Assembly (NCBI GenBank): GCA_910579595.1
Contig: CAJTVM010000013.1
Span: forward strand, 38,879 to 46,007
DNA: 7,129 bases
Direction: 5' to 3'
From: an uncultured Oscillospiraceae bacterium
Lineage (GTDB): Bacteria > Bacillota > Clostridia > Oscillospirales > Oscillospiraceae
In this document: positions 1 through 5,060 of the stretch, one piece after another
Position numbering within the stretch: position 1 is the first letter of the stretch
Layout of the letters: each line of letters starts with the position of its first letter
Notes under the pieces: model-generated
Told to the model about the DNA's origin: nothing
Database searches by the model: none
What the model saw: the letters and a program-made list of their open reading frames with translations, nothing else
Program-made: the position numbers and the translations under genes

Positions 1-594
1 GACGCCCCGCAGGTCGGGCCTGTCGAACAGATCCGGGGGGCAGTTCTTGGAGACCTCCGCCACCCCGAAGCCCATGGCCGGGTCCCAAAGCCCCAGGTTG
101 GCCAGCAGGGAGAAGGAGGGCCTGTCGATGTGGGCGGGGTAGGCCACGCCGCCGAAGGAGCGGGCCAGCGCCGCCGCATCGTAAATCCCGATGGAGGAGG
201 CCCCCGCCAGGAAGGCGGTTTCCTCCCCCAGGATGTTTTCTTCCTCATCCATATAGATCTGGGGGCCGAATACAGCGGGGTTGTTGGAAATGGGGGGGAG
301 TTTTTCCCGTACCAGCTTCCCGAATTCGTCTGCCTCGGGGATGCCGGGGAACAGGCACACCACATGGGCCTCCTCCGAGGTGGTCAGCTCCATCCCCGGC
401 AGGGCCAGCAGGCCGTAGTGCTCCGCCGCCCGGCAGAAGGCGGCGCAGTTGCCGGTGGTGTTGTGGTCGGTGAGGGCAACCACATCGATCCCAGCCAAGG
501 CGCACATTCCCGCCAGGTTGGCGGGGGTGTTGTCCTCCCCGCCGCAGGGCGACAGGCAGGAGTGAAGATGGAGGTCAAAGGCAAAACGTATCAT
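1..594 (-). CDS. PHP-domain phosphoesterase, C-terminus cut by window edge
   Basis: The frame is open from an ATG at 594 to the left edge (198 codons, no stop). It encodes a PHP (polymerase and histidinol phosphatase) metal-dependent phosphoesterase of the small YciV/TrpH-like type. Visible metal-site motifs are DLHLHS (H9, H11), TDHN (D43, H44), GMEL (E69), the AHVV histidine (H77) and YPAHIDR (H155). Family members are often near 240 residues, so perhaps 40 are missing. Substrate is unknown; related enzymes hydrolyse nucleotide or nucleic acid phosphates. Its place at the end of the hydrogenase/ATPase/DRTGG operon suggests a signalling phosphatase (inference). The start is odd: this ATG lies inside the 221-bp tandem repeat, lacks a clear Shine-Dalgarno (only a G run, ACGGGGGCC, is upstream) and is the third copy of the gene's beginning. 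Upstream in this frame a stop lies at 685-687, so only a TTG at 673-675 could extend it. Family is secure; real start and expression are uncertain. Confidence 0.88.
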   Translation of the reverse strand, partial: MIRFAFDLHLHSCLSPCGGEDNTPANLAGMCALAGIDVVALTDHNTTGNCAAFCRAAEHYGLLALPGMELTTSEEAHVVCLFPGIPEADEFGKLVREKLPPISNNPAVFGPQIYMDEEENILGEETAFLAGASSIGIYDAAALARSFGGVAYPAHIDRPSFSLLANLGLWDPAMGFGVAEVSKNCPPDLFDRPDLRGV

Positions 595-767
595 GAGACA
601 GGCCCCCGTAACTGTGGCAAGGTGGCGACTGTCGCCCAGGCCCGCAAAGCGGGCCCGCGCCGCAGGCGCGTCCAAGCGCCGCCGTCAGGCGGGCTTGCCG
701 GAGGGCGGATTCACTCCGCCCGAGGATTTAAAAACATGGGGCCCCCGCCGAATGCGTGCATTCGGTG
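595..767. repeat. Palindrome-rich non-coding element, copy A (copy B 816-988)
   Basis: This stretch of about 173 bp has no convincing gene but holds a string of hairpins, given here for copy A; add 221 for copy B. They are: GGCGA/TCGCC at 624-636; a 7-bp stem with an AAA loop at 639-655; a 6-bp stem at 656-670; CCGCC/GGCGG around 680-693; a 7-bp stem with a 5-nt loop at 703-721; and CCGAATGC/GCATTCGG at 748-765, extending to about 13 bp (743-770) if a G-T pair is allowed. Such dense imperfect palindromes resemble dispersed REP/BIME-like or MITE-like intergenic repeats, or a structured RNA. I cannot assign it to a named family. Confidence 0.6.
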
Positions 768-815
768 GGGCGACAGGCAGGAGTGAAGATGGAGGTCAAA
801 GGCAAAACGTATCAT
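711..815 (-). pseudogene. Truncated second copy of the PHP gene start
   Basis: A second ATG at 813-815 begins MIRFAFDLHLHSCLSP, identical over 16 codons to the intact copy at 594. It then enters the palindromic element and stops at 711-713 after 34 codons. A TTG at 894-896 could lengthen the frame upstream, but no ribosome binding site supports it. This is repeat-unit material rather than an independent gene, and no functional product is expected. Confidence 0.85.
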
Positions 816-931
816 GAGACAGGCCCCCGTAACTGTGGCAAGGTGGCGACTGTCGCCCAGGCCCGCAAAGCGGGCCCGCGCCGCAGGCGCGTCCAAGCGC
901 CGCCGTCAGGCGGGCTTGCCGGAGGGCGGAT

Positions 932-1036
932 TCACTCCGCCCGAGGATTTAAAAACATGGGGCCCCCGCCGAATGCGTGCATTCGGTGGGGCGACAGGCA
1001 GGAGTGAAGATGGAGGTCAAAAGCCAGGCGCTCCAT
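932..1036 (-). pseudogene. Truncated first copy of the PHP gene start
   Basis: The ATG at 1034-1036 overlaps the TGA of the upstream DRTGG gene in a TGATG junction, the normal layout for a translationally coupled operon gene. It reads MERLAFDLHLHSCLSP, clearly a PHP N-terminus with the HxH motif. It then leaves the PHP sequence at the repeat boundary and stops at 932-934 after 34 codons. The 18 extra residues (HRMHAFGGGPMFLNPRAE) come from the palindromic element. Codons 2-5 differ from the other two copies (ERLA against IRFA). I infer this is the native start of the PHP gene, disconnected by the repeat. The 34-residue product holds only the first metal motif and should be inactive. Confidence 0.85.
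951..991 (-). terminator. Terminator-like hairpin inside repeat copy (second at 730-770)
   Basis: On the minus strand a stem of about 13 bp (964-991, including a G-T pair) is followed eight bases later by TTTTT (951-955). The same structure recurs at 730-770. The gap between stem and T run makes it a poor canonical terminator. It would still lie across transcription from the DRTGG gene into the PHP gene, so it may reduce read-through. Function is inferred only. Confidence 0.3.
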
Positions 1037-1377
1037 CACGCATCTGTTCCCACGCCCAGCGCGCCCAGCCGGACGGCGCAGTCATATACAGACAATCCTG
1101 TCCCCAGCAGGGTGATGCCCTGGGCCTTGGCCTTGTCCAGCAGGGGCGGATCGGGGACAACCCCCTCGGCCAAAATCACACAGGCTGTATCCGCCAGGGC
1201 GGCCACCGCCGCCACGTTGACGTTGCTCATGATGGTGAGCCACGCCCCATCCGCCGGGGCCCGGCCCATCACCCAGCTGAGCAGGTCGCCGCAGTAGCCA
1301 CCCGTCACCGGGCGCTCCGGGTCGTCCAGATGGAATATGGTGAGGGAAAGCCCGTCAATCAGCTGTTGTACCGTCAT
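1036..1377 (-). CDS. DRTGG-domain-like protein (second copy in operon)
   Basis: This small soluble protein of 113 residues resembles the stand-alone DRTGG-type proteins found next to clostridial putative sensory hydrogenases. The core GGYCGDLLSWVMG (residues 26-38) is followed by WLTIMSNVNVAAVAALADTA and a hydrophobic strand, CVILAEG. A SVYDCAVRL segment lies near the C-terminus. DRTGG domains also occur in phosphotransacetylases and in CBS-containing pyrophosphatases, where they are thought to be regulatory; no catalytic site is visible here. The start follows the hydrogenase stop by 18 bases with AAGGCGGTGA as ribosome binding site. Its TGA overlaps the first PHP start (TGATG). It is homologous to the DRTGG protein at 3205-3543, so the operon carries a diverged pair. 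Role is inferred: binding or relay subunit of the sensing module. Confidence 0.85.
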   Translation of the reverse strand: MTVQQLIDGLSLTIFHLDDPERPVTGGYCGDLLSWVMGRAPADGAWLTIMSNVNVAAVAALADTACVILAEGVVPDPPLLDKAKAQGITLLGTGLSVYDCAVRLGALGVGTDA

Positions 1378-1395
1378 GTGGAATCACCGCCTTTA

Positions 1396-2736
1396 TCAGT
1401 TATCGTCCAGCAGGGGGGGCAGTCCGCCGTAGGCGTCCTCCTGGTGCCGCCGGAAGGGGGCGGGCAGATAGCCGTCCGCATCCGTTTTGCCCGCCATGTG
1501 CTGCATCCGCTCCCGCACCTTGAAGATGCAGTCATCCTCGCTGGCCCGGCCCATCACCACGTCCTCGGCAAAGGCCCGGCAGGAAGGCGCCCCGCAGGAG
1601 CCGCACCGCAGGCCGGGGAGCTGCTCTTCCAGCTTTTGAATGGCCCGCATCTTCTCCATGGCCCGCCGGCGGTTGGAGTCCAGCTGGAAGGTGGGCAGGA
1701 ACTCCGGTTTTTTGGTGTAGTCCAGGATATCGCTGACCTCGGCCCGGTCGCCGGCCCGGGGCAGCACGGGGGGCAGGGTGGTCATCAGGCCCTTCAGCCG
1801 CATTTTGGCGGTGAAGGGGTTTTCCACATTGAGACAGCCGCCCAGGCACCCCTGGGTACAGGCCCGCAGTTCGATGAAATCCGCCTCGGGCATACGGCCG
1901 TCCTCAATTTCCTCCAGCATTTTGATCACGTTCTGGATGCCGTCTACGGCAATGTAATTTTTGTCCCGGCGGGACAGGGCCTCGCCCCCGGCAAAAGCCC
2001 AGCTCACCCCGGCGGCTCCCGCCGCCATAGGCCTGAGATTGTCCAAATCCAGCTGCCGCATGGGGTCCAGCAGGGCCAGGTAGACGTCCTTGATGGCAAA
2101 AGCCCCGTCCACCACCTGGCGTTTCAGCCCCTCGGGGGCGGCGGCGGCGGTGACCTGGGAGGTGCAGGGGACGATGGTAAATACGCCGATCTCGTCGGGG
2201 GACAGGCCGGTGGCCTCCGACGCCCGGCGGCGGGCCAGGATGGCGGCCAGCTCCAGGGGGGTGATCACCGGGGCGATGTGGCCCAGCAGATCGGGGAAGC
2301 GGATGCAGATCAGCCGCACCACCGCCGGACAGGCGGGGGAGATCTCCGGCGCCAGCGTGCCGTCCCCGGTGCGGTGGTCCAGGCAGTCGGCCAGCAGCTC
2401 TGCCGCCTTTGCCGACTCATACACGTCGTCGAACCCGATGGACAGCAGGCCGTTGAGGACGATGTTGATGTCGTCCAGGTGGTGGAATTGGCCGTACAGG
2501 GCTGGGTCGGGAACGGCGATGTTATATTGGAAGCGTTTGAGCATATAAAAGTCGCCGCGCTGTGAGCGCACCGCCTTATGGGGGCACACCTGCACGCAGG
2601 TTCCGCAGTCGATACAGCGGTTTGGCAGGATGGTGGCCTTTCCGCTGCGCACACGGATGGCCTCGGTGGGGCAGCTTTTGATACAGGTGGTGCAGCCCCG
2701 GCATTTCTTGATATCGAGGGTGACGGAATGGCGCAT
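1396..2736 (-). CDS. [FeFe]-hydrogenase-like protein, putative sensory type
   Basis: This is a 446-residue iron-sulfur protein. Residues 1-55 hold two [4Fe-4S] ferredoxin motifs (C12, C15, C18, C22; C41, C44, C47, C51). Residues about 65-320 form an H-cluster core with reduced motifs: L1 SPACPAVV (C136), L2 VPCTSQV (C191), L3 RACTQGCLGGC (C293, C297). All four H-cluster Cys ligands are present. Ala135 replaces the proton-transfer Cys of catalytic enzymes such as CpI. Residues 378-403 (C378, C381, C386, C403) match the C-terminal FeS domain also found in RnfB. No PAS domain or signal peptide is seen, so it is likely cytoplasmic. Domain order and the Ala fit the putatively sensory group C/D [FeFe]-hydrogenases, closest in layout to group D (TamHydS-like). 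AGGAGG lies 8 bases before the ATG. Embedding among ATPase, DRTGG and PHP genes supports redox or H2 sensing rather than bulk H2 production. Whether it binds a full H-cluster is unproven; HydEFG are not in this window. Confidence 0.9.
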   Translation of the reverse strand: MRHSVTLDIKKCRGCTTCIKSCPTEAIRVRSGKATILPNRCIDCGTCVQVCPHKAVRSQRGDFYMLKRFQYNIAVPDPALYGQFHHLDDINIVLNGLLSIGFDDVYESAKAAELLADCLDHRTGDGTLAPEISPACPAVVRLICIRFPDLLGHIAPVITPLELAAILARRRASEATGLSPDEIGVFTIVPCTSQVTAAAAPEGLKRQVVDGAFAIKDVYLALLDPMRQLDLDNLRPMAAGAAGVSWAFAGGEALSRRDKNYIAVDGIQNVIKMLEEIEDGRMPEADFIELRACTQGCLGGCLNVENPFTAKMRLKGLMTTLPPVLPRAGDRAEVSDILDYTKKPEFLPTFQLDSNRRRAMEKMRAIQKLEEQLPGLRCGSCGAPSCRAFAEDVVMGRASEDDCIFKVRERMQHMAGKTDADGYLPAPFRRHQEDAYGGLPPLLDDN

Positions 2737-2773
2737 TCCGGATACCTCCTAACATTGTAGTGCTGTCACAGCG

Positions 2774-3199
2774 TTATTCGATGCGCACCACCATGGTGAC
2801 GGTGGTGCCCACGCCGAGGACGGACTCCACCGTCATCTCGTCGCTGTATTTTTTCATGTTGGGCAGGCCCATGCCCGCGCCGAAGCCCAGATCCCGCACC
2901 GAGTCGCCGGCGGTGGTGAAGCCCGCCTGCATGGCCTTTTCAATGTCGGGGATGCCGGGGCCGCGATCGGTGAGGGTGATGGTGATGTCATCCAGCCCCA
3001 CGTCTACCTTGGCGGTGCCGCCGTTGGCGTGGATGACCATGTTGATCTCGCCCTCATACATACAAACCGACACCCGCCGGATGACGCTGGGGTCCAGCCC
3101 CAGCTTGCGCAGGGCCTGCTTGACGCCGGAGGACGCCTCCCCCGCGTGGGTGAGATCGCCGCCTTCCACTTGATAGGTTAACGTGATGCAGTCGTCCAT
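2774..3199 (-). CDS. SpoIIAB/RsbW-like ATP-binding (anti-sigma regulatory) protein
   Basis: This is a 141-residue stand-alone HATPase_c-type domain of the GHKL superfamily. ATP-site motifs are complete: N-box EGEINMVIHAN (E49, N53, H57), G1 box DRGPGIPD (D78, G80, G82) and G2 box GFGAGMGLPNM (G105, G107, G109, G111). It has no HisKA dimerisation or sensor domain, so it is not a classical histidine kinase. Relatives are anti-sigma factors that are also Ser/Thr kinases of STAS anti-sigma antagonists. The start at 3199 is chosen because GAGGGAG (3208-3214) lies 8 bases upstream, only 5 bases separate it from the DRTGG stop, and the PHP-free N-terminus fits the family; a longer frame exists but reads as low-complexity shadow sequence. 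No sigma factor or STAS gene is in the window, so its partner must be encoded elsewhere, or it acts on operon products. Confidence 0.9.
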   Translation of the reverse strand: MDDCITLTYQVEGGDLTHAGEASSGVKQALRKLGLDPSVIRRVSVCMYEGEINMVIHANGGTAKVDVGLDDITITLTDRGPGIPDIEKAMQAGFTTAGDSVRDLGFGAGMGLPNMKKYSDEMTVESVLGVGTTVTMVVRIE

Positions 3200-3204
3200 G
3201 GCGC

Positions 3205-3543
3205 TCACTCCCTCAGGCCGTTGAGGTAGAGCAGGCCGCAGGCGTTGTACATCCGCTCCTTGGTGGCCATGACCACCAGCTGCCTGTCCTGGGCCAGCTC
3301 CAGGATATTCTCCTCGGGCTGCTTGCCCCGGACAAAGACGATGCACTTCATATCCATCATTTCGGCGGTGCGCACCACCTGGGGGTTGACCAGCCCTGTG
3401 AGCAGCAGGGCCTGGTTTTTCACGTAGGCCAGCACGTCGCTCATGAAGTCGCTGCCGCAGGCGGAGCGGACTTCGGTGTCTAACATATCATCGCCGCAGA
3501 GCACCTCTGCGTGCAGAATATCGCGGACTTCTTTTAAATTCAT
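3205..3543 (-). CDS. DRTGG-domain-like protein (first gene of operon)
   Basis: This 112-residue soluble protein has the core ACGSDFMSDVLAYV (residues 28-41), then LLTGLVNPQVVRTAEMMDMK, strand CIVFVRGK, and ERMYNACGLL near the end. It aligns along most of its length with the second DRTGG protein at 1036-1377 (GSDFMSDVL against CGDLLSWVM; NPQVVRTAEMMDMKCIVFVRG against NVNVAAVAALADTACVILAEG). No enzyme motif is visible. The ATG at 3541-3543 is chosen because AGGAGG (3551-3556) lies 7 bases upstream; the longer frame back to 3657 runs through the AT-rich promoter. It opens the operon and is followed after 5 bases by the ATPase gene. Proposed role, inferred: a sensory or scaffold partner of the ATPase or hydrogenase. 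Confidence 0.87.
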   Translation of the reverse strand: MNLKEVRDILHAEVLCGDDMLDTEVRSACGSDFMSDVLAYVKNQALLLTGLVNPQVVRTAEMMDMKCIVFVRGKQPEENILELAQDRQLVVMATKERMYNACGLLYLNGLRE

Positions 3544-3550
3544 AGGGTAA

Positions 3551-3556
3551 CCTCCT
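3551..3556 (-). promoter_or_regulatory. Ribosome binding site fixing the DRTGG start
   Basis: A perfect AGGAGG sits 7 bases before the ATG at 3543. It settles the start against a frame that stays open 38 codons further upstream. Confidence 0.85.
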
Positions 3557-3583
3557 GACGGGCGCTTGCCCCAAGCTTTCATA

Positions 3584-3612
3584 AGCATAGCATGAATTTC
3601 ACCAAAAAACAA
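3584..3612 (-). promoter_or_regulatory. Promoter of the sensory hydrogenase operon
   Basis: On the minus strand, TTGTTT (3607-3612) and TATGCT (3584-3589) are separated by 17 bases, and a TG one base before the -10 makes an extended -10. It lies in the AT-rich gap between the MATE terminator and the first DRTGG gene. Transcription should begin near 3577, giving a leader of about 34 bases that carries a small GGGC/GCCC hairpin (around 3558-3573). No operator palindrome is evident. Confidence 0.6.
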
Positions 3613-3654
3613 TAGAAAATCCAGAAAAACCTTGTGAATTTTGTAACGATTGAC

Positions 3655-3691
3655 CAAAAAAGGTACGGGCTCCCATCCAGGAGCCCGTACC
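3655..3691 (-). terminator. Rho-independent terminator after MATE gene
   Basis: A perfect 12-bp stem (3662-3673 with 3680-3691) with a 6-base loop is followed on the minus strand by TTTTTT (3656-3661). It begins 10 bases after the MATE stop codon and separates the transporter unit from the hydrogenase operon. Confidence 0.95.
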
Positions 3692-3700
3692 AGGGCGCGT

Positions 3701-5059
3701 TTATTTTTCCGCCGGGTCCTCCGGCCAGATGAGCAAGGTTTTCTGCCGGACGAGGTAGTAGCCCAGTCCCGCCAGATCCGCCAGCAGCCAGCCGATGGGC
3801 ACCGACCACCAGATGCCCACCACCCCGATGGCGGGGACGGCGGACAGGATATGGGCCAGCGCCACCCGGGTGCCCAGGGAGATCACCGTCAGCACCACCG
3901 ACATCGCCGGCCTGCCCAGCGCCCGGTACAGCCCGTACAGCAGGAACAGGCAGCCGATGCCGCAGTAGAACGCCCCCTCAATGTGCAGGTAGCGCACCCC
4001 CTCCAGGATGGTAGCTGTCTCCTTCGCCTCCACAAACAGGGCCATAAGGGGGCCGGCGAAGGCGTACACCAGGGCGGATACCACTACGCAGAACGCCAGG
4101 GAGGCGATCACCGCCCCGCGCAGCCCGGCGCGGATGCGGTCCTCTTTTTTTGCCCCGTAATTCTGGGCGATGAAGGTGGAAAAGGCGTTTCCGAAGTCCT
4201 GCACAGGCATATAGGCGAAGGCGTCGATTTTCACCGCCGCCGCGAAGGCCGCCATCACCGTGGGGCCGAAGCTGTTCACCAGTCCCTGCACCATAAGGAT
4301 GCCCAGGTTCATCACCGATTGTTGGACGCAGGTGAGGATGGAATACCCGGCAATCTCCCGCACCCGGAACCACCGCGGCCGGAAGCGGCCCCTGGCGGGG
4401 CGCAGCTGGGGGTGCCGGATCAGGGTGTAGGCGGCGATGCCCACCCCGGAGACGTACTGGGCGATGACGGTGGCTTCCGCCGCCCCGGCGGTCCCCCGGT
4501 TCAGCGCGATTACAAATAACAGATCCAGGACGATGTTCAGCGCGGCGGACGCCGCCAGGAACGCCAGTGGGATCACGGAATTGCCTACCGCCCGGAGGAA
4601 GGAGGCGAAATAATTATAGAGGAAGGTGGCGGCGATGCCGCAGAAGATCACGGCCAGATACTCCCGCATCATGCCCCACACCGCGTTTGGCACCCGGAGG
4701 AAGACCTGGATCCAGTCCAGGCAGAGGAACGCGGCGGCGTTGAGCACCACGGTCAGCGCCGCGATGAGGACAAAGGAGGCGTGGGCGCCCTCCCGAAGGC
4801 CGTCCTCATCCCGCTGGCCGAAGCGGATGGAGAACACCGCCCCGCTGCCCATGCACAGCCCCAGCAGGATGGAGGTGAGGAAGGTCATCAGGGTGAAGGA
4901 GGAGCCCACCGCCGCCAGGGCGTTTTTGCCCAGGCAGCGGCCCACAATCAGGGTGTCGGCGATGTTGTAGCACTGCTGGAGCAGATCCCCTAAAATCATG
5001 GGGACGGCAAAGGCCAGCATGGAGCCCATCACCGGGCCGCAGGTCAGATCCCGGTTCAT
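3701..5059 (-). CDS. MATE-family efflux transporter
   Basis: This is a multidrug and toxic compound extrusion family protein of 452 residues, the usual length for about 12 membrane segments. The N-terminal signature is clear: PMILGDLLQQCYNIADTLIV (residues 20-39), then GR and LGKNALAAVGSS. The second half repeats the topology, with VQQSVMNLGILMVQGLVNSF and a QNYGAKKEDRIR loop typical of the family. It would export cationic or organic compounds using an ion gradient; the substrate cannot be told from sequence. The start at 5059 is chosen because residues before it read as shadow of the neighbouring gene and GAGGA (5065-5069) lies just upstream. Only one base separates it from the stop of the CmpB-family gene, so the two are very likely co-transcribed and coupled. 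The terminator at 3655-3691 ends this unit. Confidence 0.95.
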   Translation of the reverse strand: MNRDLTCGPVMGSMLAFAVPMILGDLLQQCYNIADTLIVGRCLGKNALAAVGSSFTLMTFLTSILLGLCMGSGAVFSIRFGQRDEDGLREGAHASFVLIAALTVVLNAAAFLCLDWIQVFLRVPNAVWGMMREYLAVIFCGIAATFLYNYFASFLRAVGNSVIPLAFLAASAALNIVLDLLFVIALNRGTAGAAEATVIAQYVSGVGIAAYTLIRHPQLRPARGRFRPRWFRVREIAGYSILTCVQQSVMNLGILMVQGLVNSFGPTVMAAFAAAVKIDAFAYMPVQDFGNAFSTFIAQNYGAKKEDRIRAGLRGAVIASLAFCVVVSALVYAFAGPLMALFVEAKETATILEGVRYLHIEGAFYCGIGCLFLLYGLYRALGRPAMSVVLTVISLGTRVALAHILSAVPAIGVVGIWWSVPIGWLLADLAGLGYYLVRQKTLLIWPEDPAEK

Positions 5060-5060
5060 G

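Larger units (their letters stand above)
547..1021. repeat. Tandem repeat, 221-bp unit, two full copies plus 33 bp
   Basis: Copy A (547-767) and copy B (768-988) are identical base for base by eye. A third copy starts at 989 and stays identical to 1021. Each unit, read on the minus strand, carries PHP codons 1-16 (copy A 547-594) followed upstream by about 173 bp of non-coding, palindrome-rich DNA (copy A 595-767). The unit is 3x73+2 bases, so the copies lie in different frames and cannot form one fused reading frame. Past 1021 the third copy diverges, but its ATG (1034-1036) still aligns with those at 594 and 815. Perfect identity implies recent amplification, by unequal crossing over or slippage between the 33-bp repeats, or an assembly artefact. 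Confidence 0.95.

Noticed and set aside
595..675. N-terminal extension of the PHP protein from the TTG at 675
   Set aside because: The added residues are unlike PHP N-termini, which begin just before the DLHLHS motif, and no ribosome binding site precedes the TTG.
130..1007. Plus-strand frames with identical peptides across the repeat
   Set aside because: The shared peptides arise only because the 221-bp unit is repeated; they have no recognisable motif and lie antisense to the PHP starts.
547..1021. CRISPR array (33-bp direct repeats spaced by 188 bp)
   Set aside because: Spacers are far too long and identical to each other, and the repeat is PHP coding sequence. It is a tandem duplication.
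814..2565. Long plus-strand open frame of 583 codons
   Set aside because: It lies antisense to the hydrogenase and DRTGG genes, has low-complexity Gly/Gln/His/Ala-rich content, no family motif and no ribosome binding site. High GC makes stops rare on the opposite strand.
2774..3346. Longer 190-codon version of the ATPase
   Set aside because: The extra 49 residues are antisense-like, overlapping the DRTGG gene in another frame. The ATG at 3199 has a good ribosome binding site and operon spacing.
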